From NCBI GenBank assembly GCA_016195565.1, contig JACPZK010000006.1, forward strand, positions 94,900 to 158,899: a stretch of 64,000 nt of DNA. The letters are read 5' to 3'. The position numbers and the translations under genes are program-made. Numbering within the stretch: the first letter of the stretch is position 1; the number at the start of each line of letters is the position of its first letter. The notes under the pieces are model-generated. The model was not told where the DNA came from. It ran no database searches and saw only the letters and a program-made list of their open reading frames with translations. Below, in pieces: positions 26,046 through 34,725 of this stretch. Source of the DNA: Nitrospirota bacterium (lineage in GTDB: Bacteria > Nitrospirota > Thermodesulfovibrionia > Thermodesulfovibrionales > UBA1546).

Positions 26046-28034
26046 ATGGAAAAGGTTGTAAAAAGCGCCAATAAAGAAGCAGAACAGATCATAGAATGGG
26101 GAGAATCCCGCGGGATTGAGACATGTTTTACAAGGGCTGAAAAGCTCAAGCCCTGCCCGATAGGCGAGACAGGCGCATGCTGTAAGGTCTGCCATATGGG
26201 GCCGTGCAGGCTCGCAGGAAAAAATGCTGAAGAAGATGCAAGAGGCGTATGCGGCGCAAGCCTTCCGGTAGTTGCGGCGAGGAATCTTGTCAGAATGATT
26301 GCGGGAGGGACTGCCTGCCACGGCAATCATGGAAGGGATATGGTCTATACGCTTTTAGCCGTAGCCGAGGGAGAGGCAAAGGACTTTCAGATAAAGGACG
26401 TAAGGAAGTTATACAGAATAGCAGGATACCTCGATATCGAATTTGAAGGCAGGCCTGTAAACGATGTGGCAAAAGACGTGGCCCTCAAACTCATGGAGGA
26501 CTTTGGACGCCAGAGGGGAGGGGTAGTTAATTTTACGAGAAGGGCGCCACAAAAGACACAGGAGAGATGGAAGAAATGGGGCATTGTACCGAGGGGCATT
26601 GATAGGGAAATAGTCGAGTGTCTCGACAGGACGACAATGGGCATGGATGCTGATGCGGACTCCCTTCTCACCCATGGCCTGAGGACCGCGCTCTCAAACG
26701 GATGGGGCGGCAGCATGATATCCACAGATTTGACCGATATACTTTTCGGGACGCCCATGCCGGTAAAGGCAGAGGCAAGCCTTGGCATATTCAAGGAAGA
26801 CGAGGTAAATCTGGTTATTCACGGCCATGAACCTACCCTTGCTGAGATGATAGTTGATGTAACTTGCGAATCTGAGATAGTTGCGTATGCACAGTCCAAA
26901 GGAGCAAAAGGAGTGAATCTCGGAGGAATGTGCTGTACGGCAAATGAAGTAATGATGCGCCATGGCATTCCAACAGCCGGAGGTTTCACCAATCAGGAAC
27001 TCGGTATTATGACAGGGCTCATTGACGCGATGGTTGTGGACGTGCAGTGCATCATGCCTTCCCTTACAGAACTTTCAAAGAAGTTTCATACAAAGGTGAT
27101 AACGACATCCAACAAGGTCAAGATTCCCGGGGCAGTTCATGTTGAGTTCGATGAGCACAGGGCCAAGGAAATCGCACGCGAGATAGTAAAGATGGCGATA
27201 GATAATTACCCGAACAGAAAGGCAACAGGAAGCCATGTTACTGAAAAATTCCCTGTTATAGCCGGATTTTCACACGAATACATAGAATATATGCAGGGCG
27301 GAAAATGGAGGGCGTCTTTCAGGCCTCTGAATGACGCGATAATAGCAGGAAGAATTCGCGGAGTCGTAGGTCTGGCAGGATGCGACAATCCGAGAGTTCC
27401 TGCAACGGGCATTCACAAATTCCTTGCTACAGAACTGATAAAGAATGACGTGCTCGTTCTTTCAACAGGCTGCAGCTCTGCTTCCTGCGGCACTGCAGGA
27501 TTTCTCACTCCGGAAATGGCGCTCGAAAACGCAGGGCCGGGCCTCAGGGAAGTATGCGAGGCTATAGGAATTCCTCCAATATTGCATTTAGGATCCTGTG
27601 TTGACAATACAAGGATTCTTACAATAGCAAGCGCTATGGCTGCAGAAGGCGGCCTATCTGATGAAATCGGAGGAATGCCTGCAGTCGGCATCGCGCCTGA
27701 ATTCATAACCGAAAAGGCGATTGCCATAGGCTGCTATTTTGCAGCATCAGGCGTGCCTGTAATATTCGGCGGTGAATCACCTGTTGCAGCAAGCAAGGAA
27801 GTTACAAGGATAATGACAGAGGTCTGGTTCGAGAGGTTCAGGGGAGCGCTCCATTTCGAACCCGATCCTGAAAAGATACTTGAGATGGCACTCGATTACA
27901 TAGACAAGGCGAGAGAGGCGCTTAAGCTCAAGAAGTACGAGCCGGGGAAATTCGGCGCAGAAAGAGTGCTTATGGATATGGCAGCAAGGCGTGAGATTGA
28001 AAGAGCGGCTAAACCGCATATTGGAATATATTAA
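26046..28034 (+). CDS. cooS: Anaerobic carbon monoxide dehydrogenase catalytic subunit
   Basis: 662 residues of the Ni-Fe CODH (CooS/AcsA) family. The N-terminal B- and D-cluster cysteines are in CPIGETGACCKVCHMGPCRL, and later C-cluster ligands lie in GGMCCTANE, GLAGCDNPR, STGCSSASCGTAG and HLGSCVDNTR. It interconverts CO2 and CO and passes CO through a tunnel to AcsB. The Shine-Dalgarno AGGAGG precedes ATG 26046. Its position next to acsB shows that it is the ACS-associated (AcsA) form. Confidence 0.96.
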   Translation: MEKVVKSANKEAEQIIEWGESRGIETCFTRAEKLKPCPIGETGACCKVCHMGPCRLAGKNAEEDARGVCGASLPVVAARNLVRMIAGGTACHGNHGRDMVYTLLAVAEGEAKDFQIKDVRKLYRIAGYLDIEFEGRPVNDVAKDVALKLMEDFGRQRGGVVNFTRRAPQKTQERWKKWGIVPRGIDREIVECLDRTTMGMDADADSLLTHGLRTALSNGWGGSMISTDLTDILFGTPMPVKAEASLGIFKEDEVNLVIHGHEPTLAEMIVDVTCESEIVAYAQSKGAKGVNLGGMCCTANEVMMRHGIPTAGGFTNQELGIMTGLIDAMVVDVQCIMPSLTELSKKFHTKVITTSNKVKIPGAVHVEFDEHRAKEIAREIVKMAIDNYPNRKATGSHVTEKFPVIAGFSHEYIEYMQGGKWRASFRPLNDAIIAGRIRGVVGLAGCDNPRVPATGIHKFLATELIKNDVLVLSTGCSSASCGTAGFLTPEMALENAGPGLREVCEAIGIPPILHLGSCVDNTRILTIASAMAAEGGLSDEIGGMPAVGIAPEFITEKAIAIGCYFAASGVPVIFGGESPVAASKEVTRIMTEVWFERFRGALHFEPDPEKILEMALDYIDKAREALKLKKYEPGKFGAERVLMDMAARREIERAAKPHIGIY

Positions 28035-28079
28035 GAATAGGTCTTATAAGTCCTATATGACCTATATTTCGGAGGTTAG

Positions 28080-28565
28080 ATGAAAGCAGCAGAGTTTGAT
28101 GTCAATGAAAAGATAGGAAATGTCAGGGAAATTCTGACAGATACACAGAAAAAAAGGGGCATTTTAATACATGCATTCCAACAGATACAGAAGGAGCATA
28201 ACTACCTTCCGGAGGAACAACTGAGATTACTGTCAAGAAAGCTCGATATACCTTTGTCGGAGGTATACAGCACAGCCTCATTCTATAAACACTTCTATTT
28301 CAAGCCCCGGGGCAAAAATGTTGTCTGCGTCTGCGCGGGAACAGCCTGCCATGTCAGGGGCTCACATAAAGTGCTCGAAAAATTTGAAGAGGCCTTCGGC
28401 GTAAAAGAAGGAGAGACAACGCCTGACCTTGCTCTGACTCTGGAGACAGTCGGATGCGTCGGATGCTGCGGCCTTGCTCCTGTTGTCACGGTCAATGAAG
28501 ATGTAGTAGGAGATCTGTCTGTTAAAAGGGTTGAGGCCCTGATAAAAGAAGTTAAAGGGAAATAG
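28080..28565 (+). CDS. nuoE: NuoE/HydC-like [2Fe-2S] subunit
   Basis: 161 residues of the thioredoxin-like ferredoxin family. An alpha-helical front (ILIHAFQQIQKEHNYLP) is followed by the cluster ligands CVCAGTACHVRG and VGCVGCCGLAP. In complex I, HydABC and NAD-dependent formate dehydrogenases this subunit carries N1a next to NuoF. It follows cooS by 45 bp and precedes the NuoF-like gene by 2 bp. It is likely part of a soluble NAD(P)-linked electron module serving CODH/ACS or formate metabolism. Confidence 0.92.
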   Translation: MKAAEFDVNEKIGNVREILTDTQKKRGILIHAFQQIQKEHNYLPEEQLRLLSRKLDIPLSEVYSTASFYKHFYFKPRGKNVVCVCAGTACHVRGSHKVLEKFEEAFGVKEGETTPDLALTLETVGCVGCCGLAPVVTVNEDVVGDLSVKRVEALIKEVKGK

Positions 28566-28567
28566 CT

Positions 28568-30454
28568 ATGGAAAGATTAAAATCTATAGATGATCTTAAA
28601 AAACTCAGTGACCGTCTCAAAGACGAAACCTTCAGGCCTGAGATACCAAGAGTAAGGCTCTGCAGCGGAACAGCTTGCACTGCTACAGGAACTCCCAAGG
28701 TGCTCTCTGCAATGGAAGAAGAGGCAGGCAAACGCGGAATTAATCTTGATATTGTAAAGACAGGCTGTCAGGGCCTGTGCCAGAAAGGTCCTGTAATGAA
28801 GGTTGAGCCTCAGGGCCTATTCTATCAAAAGCTAAAACCCGAACATGCAAAAGCGATTATAAGTTATACAGTGCTTGGCAATATACCTTACAGACAGAGC
28901 CTATATAGGGATAATATCCTAAGCGAGCCCATCCCTGAGATGACTGATGTTCCCTTCTACAAGAAGCAGCTCAGAATCGCCTTAAGGAATAACGGGCTTA
29001 TAGACCCGAAAAATATACATCACTATATCGCAGTAGGCGGTTATTCGGCTTTGGGAAAAGCCTTGGGCTCAATGACCCCTGACCGGGTGCTGAACGAGGT
29101 TGATAAGGCTAACCTCAGAGGAAGGGGCGGCGCAGGATTCCCTGCAGGCAAAAAATGGAAACACACAAAGAGCGCTCAGGGCAAGACAAAGCTCGTGATA
29201 GCCAATGGAGACGAAGGCGACCCCGGAGCATTCATGGACAGGTCTGTCATGGAAGGAGACCCTCACAGCCTGTTTGAGGGGATGCTCTTATGCGCGTATG
29301 CAATAGGCGCAGATTACGGGATGATATATGTGAGACACGAATATCCTCTGGCAGTTAAAAACCTGACACACGCAATCAATCAGGCAATGGAACTCGGAAT
29401 TCTCGGCAAAAACATACTCGGCACAAACTTCAACTTTACCATAGACATAAGAGAAGGCGCTGGAGCATTCGTCTGCGGTGAATCAACAGCGCTTGTTGCC
29501 TCTGTCGAGGGCGAAAGGGGATTTCCAAGGCCAAGGCCTCCAAGGCTTTCAGAGCGGGGCGGAGGCGTCTGGGGTTATCCGAGCAACTTGAATAACATAG
29601 AGACTTATGTCTGTGTTCCTCCAATCATAGAGAAAGGCGCTGACTGGTTCATGGGCATTGGCACAAAGAATTCTCCGGGCACAAAGGTATTTGCGCTAAC
29701 AGGAAAGGTTGTTAATACAGGCCTGGTTGAAGTTCCTATGGGAATTACTCTTAAAGAAATAATATACGACATCGGCGGCGGAGTCATGGACGGAAAGAAA
29801 TTCAAGGCTGTGCAGACAGGAGGGCCGTCAGGAGGATGCATACCTGAGCGCCTGCTTGATACGCCTGTTGACTTTGATACGCTCGCAAAGGTTGGTTCCA
29901 TGATGGGTTCAGGCGGAATGGTTGTTCTGGACGAAGACAACTGCATGGTTGATGTCGCAAAATACTTCCTTTCATTTTGCAAGTCAGAGTCCTGCGGTAA
30001 ATGCCCTCCATGCAGGATAGGCACATACCAGATGCTCGAGATACTGGAAAAAATTACGACAGGAAAAGGCGAATCAGGAGATATAGAAAAGCTGACAGCG
30101 ATAGGAGAAAAGGTTAAGGAGAGCGCACTCTGCGGCCTTGGAAACAGCGCGCCTAATCCGGTTCTCACTACAATAAAATATTTCAGGGATGAGTACGAGG
30201 AGCATATCCATGACAAATACTGCAGGGCCAAGGCATGCAGCGGGCTTGGTGTTTACAGCATAGACCATGAACAGTGCTTCCTGTGCGGGCTCTGCAAACA
30301 GGCGTGTGGATTCGATGCGGTGAAGGAAACATCAAGGTCCTTCTTTATAGATCAGGACTATTGTACGAAGTGCAAGGCGTGTTACCTTGCATGTCCGATT
30401 GGCGCGGTGAAGATTGAAAAACAGAAAAGAAAAAGTGTCAGTGTCAGTGGTTAA
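28568..30454 (+). CDS. nuoF: NuoF/HydB-like NAD(P)H-binding flavoprotein with extra ferredoxin domains
   Basis: 628 residues in three parts. Residues about 30-110 form a thioredoxin-like [2Fe-2S] domain (CSGTACTATG, CQGLCQKGP). The central NuoF core carries RGRGGAGFPAGKKW, NGDEGDPGAFMDR and CGESTAL, with the 4Fe-4S motif SCGKCPPCRIGT. The C-terminal 2x[4Fe-4S] ferredoxin has CFLCGLCKQACGF and CTKCKACYLACP. This layout matches HydB/HndC-type subunits that exchange electrons between NAD(P) and ferredoxin, sometimes by bifurcation. Here there is no hydrogenase, so the partner is probably the NuoG-like subunit at 31215. Confidence 0.93.
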   Translation: MERLKSIDDLKKLSDRLKDETFRPEIPRVRLCSGTACTATGTPKVLSAMEEEAGKRGINLDIVKTGCQGLCQKGPVMKVEPQGLFYQKLKPEHAKAIISYTVLGNIPYRQSLYRDNILSEPIPEMTDVPFYKKQLRIALRNNGLIDPKNIHHYIAVGGYSALGKALGSMTPDRVLNEVDKANLRGRGGAGFPAGKKWKHTKSAQGKTKLVIANGDEGDPGAFMDRSVMEGDPHSLFEGMLLCAYAIGADYGMIYVRHEYPLAVKNLTHAINQAMELGILGKNILGTNFNFTIDIREGAGAFVCGESTALVASVEGERGFPRPRPPRLSERGGGVWGYPSNLNNIETYVCVPPIIEKGADWFMGIGTKNSPGTKVFALTGKVVNTGLVEVPMGITLKEIIYDIGGGVMDGKKFKAVQTGGPSGGCIPERLLDTPVDFDTLAKVGSMMGSGGMVVLDEDNCMVDVAKYFLSFCKSESCGKCPPCRIGTYQMLEILEKITTGKGESGDIEKLTAIGEKVKESALCGLGNSAPNPVLTTIKYFRDEYEEHIHDKYCRAKACSGLGVYSIDHEQCFLCGLCKQACGFDAVKETSRSFFIDQDYCTKCKACYLACPIGAVKIEKQKRKSVSVSG

Positions 30455-30464
30455 AGTATTATCT

Positions 30465-30529
30465 GTCATTCCTGCGGAAGCAGGAATCCAGAGAAAAAAG
30501 ACTGGATTCCGCATCAAGTGCGGAATGAC
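30465..30529. repeat. Dispersed palindromic repeat, family B (copy 3)
   Basis: GTCATTCCTGCGGAAGCAGG then the hairpin GATTCCGCATCAAGTGCGG and AATGAC. It stands 10 bp after the nuoF stop and just before the orphan Fe-S gene. Confidence 0.9.
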
Positions 30530-30544
30530 AAAAGTGGGGGTGCG

Positions 30545-31135
30545 ATGAGCGACGTAAAAGAAAAAAAGGTTGAAGACATAAAGAAAGAAGCAGAGGCAAA
30601 GAAATGCCCTGTAAGTAAGTCCCTTTACTATATAGAGGAATTTCTTGCAGGCCCCATGTGCGGCAAATGCTTTCCTTGCGAGATGGGCGTCTATGAGGCA
30701 AAGATACGGCTTAAAAACCTTACGGAAGGCAAAGGCTCTGAGACTGATATCTTTGCCATAAAAAGAATAGCATCTGACATGCTCGAATCTTCAAGATGCA
30801 AAAGAGGAAAAGACACAGCAGCATTCATTCTTGAATGGATGGGGACAAATATCTTTAAAGAACATACAGAGGGAAGATGCCCTGACAGGGAATGCTCTTC
30901 TTTAATAGTGTACAGGATTATACCGGAGAAATGCATCTTATGCGGATTATGTCAGGATGCTTGCAAAGATGATGCAATCACAGGAGAAAAGAAAAAAGGT
31001 TACAAGAGCGGCTATCTTCCATTCGAGATAAGACAGAAAAGATGCACAAAATGCGGTGAATGCATAAAGGTATGCCCTGAAGGCGCGATTATAGTTGTTG
31101 ACGTGAAGAGCAAAGAACCGGTGGGAGCAAGATGA
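30545..31135 (+). CDS. Orphan NuoF C-terminal Fe-S fragment protein
   Basis: 196 residues from ATG 30545 (Shine-Dalgarno GGGGGTGC); an earlier GTG at 30518 lies in the repeat and is not used. It holds only the tail of a NuoF: the 4Fe-4S bundle FLAGPMCGKCFPCEMGVYE with a distant Cys in SSRCKRG, then two ferredoxin motifs CILCGLCQDACKDDA and CTKCGECIKVCPEGA. The FMN/NADH domain is absent. It is intact and in frame, so it is not a plain pseudogene. It could be an electron adapter for the NuoEF-G unit or for CODH. Confidence 0.82.
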   Translation: MSDVKEKKVEDIKKEAEAKKCPVSKSLYYIEEFLAGPMCGKCFPCEMGVYEAKIRLKNLTEGKGSETDIFAIKRIASDMLESSRCKRGKDTAAFILEWMGTNIFKEHTEGRCPDRECSSLIVYRIIPEKCILCGLCQDACKDDAITGEKKKGYKSGYLPFEIRQKRCTKCGECIKVCPEGAIIVVDVKSKEPVGAR

Positions 31136-31137
31136 AT

Positions 31138-31200
31138 TCAAGATTCAAAATTCAAGACTTCAGAATTTTGAATTTTAAATTTTAAATTTTGAATTTTGCA
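31138..31200. repeat. AT-rich inverted/tandem low-complexity tract
   Basis: TTCAAGATTCAAAATTCAAG is followed by GAATTTTGAATTTTAAATTT and further copies of the same word, giving both tandem and inverted repetition. It separates the orphan Fe-S gene from the NuoG-like gene. Similar AT-rich arms occur at 42577-42636 and 62400-62432. I see no gene in it. Confidence 0.7.
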
Positions 31201-31214
31201 CGATGGAGGACTAA

Positions 31215-33233
31215 ATGGCAAACATGATAAAACTTACGATAGACGGCAAGGAGATTCAGGCTCCTGATGGAATGAATCTCATTGATGCCGCTGAGACTGC
31301 GGGGATTCATATTCCCAATCTATGCTACTTAAAAGGGATGCCCGGCATCGGAGCTTGCAGGCTCTGCCTTGTAGAGATAGAAGGCTCAAAGGCTCCTATG
31401 ATAGCCTGCAATACAAAGGTCAAAGAAGGCATAGTTGTAAATACCAAAACAGATAAAATAACGGAAACCAGAAAGTTTGTCATTGACCTTATCCTCTCTA
31501 TGCATCCACTGGATTGCATGACATGCACAAAGGCAGGCGTCTGCAACCTTCAGCAGTATGCATACGACTTTGAACTTAAGGAATCCACTTTTACAAGAAA
31601 GAAATTAGGATTTTCTATAGACGAGGGGAATCCGTTCATAAAGCGCGACCCTGACTACTGTATCCTATGCGGCAAATGCGTCCGTGTATGCAGGCATCAG
31701 GGGACCAATGTTCTTGACTTCATGGGCCGCGGCGTAGGCGCAAAGGTAATAACGGCAAACGACAAGCCCCTTCAGGAATCTTCATGCACCTTCTGCGGAA
31801 GCTGTGTTGACGCCTGCCCTGTTAATGCCCTGCTTGAAGCTGACAGGTGGAGAAAAGGAAGAGAATGGGAATACGAAAAAACAAGATCTGTATGTCTCTT
31901 ATGCGGAAACGGCTGCGACATATCAGTAAGCACAAAAGAAGGCAGAATCGCAAAGATAAACTCGGGCGGAGCTGACGGCTCTGCAGAAAAATATATCTGC
32001 GCCTACGGCAGGTTTGGATTTGATTGCATAGAAGCAGAGACAAGGGTAACAGCTCCGATGAAAAAAGTCGGGAATGAACTGAAAGAGACAACATGGGAAG
32101 ACGCAATAAACATAGTTGCAGACAAACTCAAACATGCAGGCGCGTCAGCAGGGTTTATAAGCACCGCAGGAATAATGAATGAGGATGCGCTTGTCCTTAA
32201 ACAGCTTGCTTCTGCTGTGAAGTCAAAGAATTTAGATACAACGGCAAGTCTCTACGCCGATGCTGATTCTCTGAAAAATGAGGGCGCTGATATTGATTCA
32301 GCAGACCTCATAATACTTGCAGGGCTTAATCCCAGTCAATGGACCAGGGTATTGCCCGCGCTTGATGCGGCAGTAAGAAGGAGAGTAAATTCAGGCGCAA
32401 AGCTTATTGTGATAAATTCAGGCGATACAAACATATCGGCAGTTGCAGCATTAAGCATCAAAGGCGATGAGGCAAAGATACTCTCCGAGATTGCGCAGGG
32501 TGTAATCTCCAAAGGCGGAAAAGCTCCAAAAGAAATGGTTCATGCGCTCGCATCTGTTGATCCTTCAGATGATGCTATAAAAGGCGCAGAGCTATTCATG
32601 GCAGCAAATAATCCGCTGATATTCTCCTCCCCTTCCCTCTACGATGCATCTGCAAATCTCTCATTGATAAAAGGGACAGCAGTTGCAGTACCTATAGAGA
32701 GCAATGCCAAAGGCGTTATCTTAATGGGAATTGAAGGCGAAGGAAAATCCTACAAAGAAATGGTTAATGACGGAATGAGCGCAATTTATGCAATCGGAGA
32801 GCTTCCTCTAAGCAAGAGGCCGAAAACAGCTTTTCTCGTAGTCCAAAACTCTCACCTGACAGAACTCGCAAAGCAGGCTGATGTGGTCCTTCCGTCAGCA
32901 GCATTCCTTGAGGCGTCAGGAACAATGGTTGATTATATGGGAAGGCTTAAATGCCTCTGCAAGGCTATTGAGCCGGCAGGAAGCGCAAAACCTCATAGGG
33001 AGATTTTCATGGCAGTATCAGAAGTCCTCGGAAAGACAATAAAAGAGCCGAAGGATACGGACATAAAGAAGGCATTAAAGACAAAGGCAAAGGTTACATT
33101 GAAGCCTTTTAAGAAAAAAGAAGGCTTGGATATAAATCCTCAGGAAATGATTGAGTCAATCAATGCCTCTGTAATCAACGGCTCAAGGCTTCTCTGGCTC
33201 AAAGAGTCTGAAAAGGCAATGGCAGGAGTTTGA
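31215..33233 (+). CDS. NuoG/HydA-like iron-sulfur subunit with inactive molybdopterin-type domain
   Basis: 672 residues. N-terminal [2Fe-2S] domain with LCYLKGMPGIGACRLCLVEI (about 36-55), the His/Cys3 [4Fe-4S] region MHPLDCMTCTKAGVCNLQ, then two [4Fe-4S] motifs CILCGKCVRVCR and CTFCGSCVDACPV. A partial molybdopterin oxidoreductase domain follows (CLLCGNGCDISV, CAYGRFGFD). The expected Cys/Sec pterin ligand is not seen, as in NuoG. It is shorter than a formate dehydrogenase (usually 900 or more). Operon position after nuoE and nuoF suggests a soluble NAD(P)H:acceptor complex. A terminator follows at 33281. Confidence 0.88.
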   Translation: MANMIKLTIDGKEIQAPDGMNLIDAAETAGIHIPNLCYLKGMPGIGACRLCLVEIEGSKAPMIACNTKVKEGIVVNTKTDKITETRKFVIDLILSMHPLDCMTCTKAGVCNLQQYAYDFELKESTFTRKKLGFSIDEGNPFIKRDPDYCILCGKCVRVCRHQGTNVLDFMGRGVGAKVITANDKPLQESSCTFCGSCVDACPVNALLEADRWRKGREWEYEKTRSVCLLCGNGCDISVSTKEGRIAKINSGGADGSAEKYICAYGRFGFDCIEAETRVTAPMKKVGNELKETTWEDAINIVADKLKHAGASAGFISTAGIMNEDALVLKQLASAVKSKNLDTTASLYADADSLKNEGADIDSADLIILAGLNPSQWTRVLPALDAAVRRRVNSGAKLIVINSGDTNISAVAALSIKGDEAKILSEIAQGVISKGGKAPKEMVHALASVDPSDDAIKGAELFMAANNPLIFSSPSLYDASANLSLIKGTAVAVPIESNAKGVILMGIEGEGKSYKEMVNDGMSAIYAIGELPLSKRPKTAFLVVQNSHLTELAKQADVVLPSAAFLEASGTMVDYMGRLKCLCKAIEPAGSAKPHREIFMAVSEVLGKTIKEPKDTDIKKALKTKAKVTLKPFKKKEGLDINPQEMIESINASVINGSRLLWLKESEKAMAGV

Positions 33234-33236
33234 CCT

Positions 33237-33266
33237 GTCATTCCCGCAGTCAGTAAGCGGGAATCC
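33237..33266. repeat. Half copy of family B repeat
   Basis: GTCATTCCCGCAGTCAGTAA then GCGGGAATCC. Only the first hairpin of the family remains, with a loop of different sequence. It begins 3 bp after the NuoG-like stop. Confidence 0.75.
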
Positions 33267-33280
33267 ATAATAAATTTTCA

Positions 33281-33316
33281 AAGGGGCGGTGTCGGATAAC
33301 ACCGCCCCTTTTTTAT
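33281..33316 (+). terminator. Rho-independent terminator of the acs/nuo operon
   Basis: AAGGGGCGGTGT and ACACCGCCCCTT form a perfect 12-bp stem with a 6-nt loop, followed by eight T. It marks the end of the run that starts at acsE. Confidence 0.93.
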
Positions 33317-33390
33317 TTTCTTTCCTTTCATTATAATACCCACATGAAATACGGACTATCCGCAATAGTTGCGGATATGAAGTAGTTCAA

Positions 33391-34226
33391 GTTATCTGAA
33401 ATATCCTACATGGGGGAAAAGGTAAAAATATGACAGAATTCAGCAAATCTCAATGGGCAAAAGCAGAGTTCGCACAAGAATACAGGGATAGTGCGGATGT
33501 TTATATCGTAGAACGAAAAAGGCTTTTTGAGATTTTGAAGTCTTTTTATAAACATTTTGTCGCCGGCAAATCGGGGAACAATATCCTTGACCTTGGATGT
33601 GGTGATGGGATTGTAATCCATGAGCTTTTGAAAATTGATGACTCAATAGTCGCAAACCTTATTGATGGTTCAGAGGATATGCTGAAAAAAGCGGCAGAAC
33701 GTTTGAAAGGCTTTAATAATATTCATATTTTAAAAGCGAGCTTACAAGAAATTCTGGATAAACAAATTGCACTTCAGAACTTTAATTTTATAGTCTCATC
33801 ATTGGCAATACATCATTTGTCCATGCAAGAGAAAACAGCCTTATTTAGAACCATCTATTCTCATCTGGATGTTGCAGGGTATTTTCTCAATATTGATGTT
33901 ATCCTTTCTCCAACAGAAACGCTTGAGCATTGGTATCTTTCGCTATGGAGAGACTGGATTGCAGAAAGAAAAAGTGTTCTGGGAATAAAAGGCAATGCTT
34001 ATGATGACATTATCCAAAGATATAAAGACAATACGGATAACAAACCAGATACCTTAGATGAACAGCTCAACGCTTTGAAATCTATTGGTTTCAAAGATGT
34101 TGATTGCTACTATAAATATGGAATATTTACAATGTTTGGCGGTAAGAAGTAACATGTAAGATACTTCCGATAACACGCCACAAAAGATTAACATCCAAAT
34201 GCTTCACACTTCTTTTGGCCACAAAC
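33391..34226 (+). mobile_element. Integron-type gene cassette carrying a methyltransferase (candidate)
   Basis: The segment starts at TTCAA|GTTATCTG (33391) and ends at AAAC|GTTATCTG (34227), so the same 8-bp core lies at both junctions, as expected of a cassette inserted at a GTT. One gene and an attC-like hairpin fill it. It is inserted just after the acs/nuo terminator, a harmless position. The lower GC content and lack of any relation to neighbours fit acquisition. Confidence 0.58.
33430..34152 (+). CDS. Class I SAM-dependent methyltransferase
   Basis: 240 residues with a Rossmann-like methyltransferase fold. Motif I is ILDLGCGDGIVIHELL (about 56-71), the acidic loop after strand 2 is NLIDGSEDML, and motif IV is FIVSSLAIHHLSMQEK. 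The front (FSKSQWAKAEFAQEYRDSAD) and back (IGFKDVDCYYKYGIFTMFGGKK) match UbiE/small-molecule type enzymes. The substrate is unknown. It sits alone between two identical core sites with an attC-like site 16 bp after its stop. Candidate cassette cargo. Confidence 0.85.
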   Translation: MTEFSKSQWAKAEFAQEYRDSADVYIVERKRLFEILKSFYKHFVAGKSGNNILDLGCGDGIVIHELLKIDDSIVANLIDGSEDMLKKAAERLKGFNNIHILKASLQEILDKQIALQNFNFIVSSLAIHHLSMQEKTALFRTIYSHLDVAGYFLNIDVILSPTETLEHWYLSLWRDWIAERKSVLGIKGNAYDDIIQRYKDNTDNKPDTLDEQLNALKSIGFKDVDCYYKYGIFTMFGGKK

Positions 34227-34232
34227 GTTATC
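34169..34232 (+). repeat. attC-like recombination site 4
   Basis: GATAAC (34169-34174) and GTTATC (34227-34232) are perfect complements. Inside, GCC-AC-AAAAGA (34177-34187) pairs with TCTTTT-GGC (34211-34219), leaving a one-sided AC bulge. The inner side shares AAAAGATTAACAT with attC-like site 1, and the 3' end CAAACGTTATCTGCTCA is the same as in site 2. Confidence 0.6.
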
Positions 34233-34303
34233 TGCTCAGTACCACATATCTCCCATTTCTTCCTCTCCCGCCCCCTCAACCGAGTTTTAATGAGCGAATA
34301 GCA

Positions 34304-34612
34304 TCAGCCGCCGATAACTGCGGTGTCTGCCTCTAAAGCCTCGGCTATCTCACGCTGCACAATCGGATAGGTTACCGAATTCCATGCATCGCCAAAATGA
34401 GTGGAAAGCAAATGTAATGCATCCGGGTCGTCTGTTTCAATAATCAAAATGATTTTCAAAGGAGATATTCCTAACACTTCATATCTGTTAATTGCTTTAC
34501 ACTTCTGCTGAAAAATTCTATCCCTGCCTTTTTTCAGCCATTCCATTCTTTCGCGATTGATATCTGCTCTGGCAATGCCCTCTTTGGCGTCAAAGATAGA
34601 AACATACCACAT
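34304..34612 (-). CDS. Small conserved protein, DUF3303-like
   Basis: 102 residues with no membrane segment. The pattern MWYVSIFD, WLKKGRDRIFQQKCK and IILIIETDDPDALHLLSTHFGD resembles DUF3303-type proteins with a dimeric alpha/beta barrel (dabb-like) fold, in which the ETDDP-AL segment is typical. Function unknown. It has an AGGTTT ribosome region and is followed on its 3' side by the methyltransferase cassette. It may be an old single gene. Confidence 0.6.
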   Translation of the reverse strand: MWYVSIFDAKEGIARADINRERMEWLKKGRDRIFQQKCKAINRYEVLGISPLKIILIIETDDPDALHLLSTHFGDAWNSVTYPIVQREIAEALEADTAVIGG

Positions 34613-34725
34613 TTTAAACCTCCATAATTTATAGTTTCTAACATTAACTTATCGCTAATTTTAGCTATTGTCAATGTAAAAAACCTATACATACGCCGCT
34701 GCTCTCTTGCCATATCCCATTGCGC

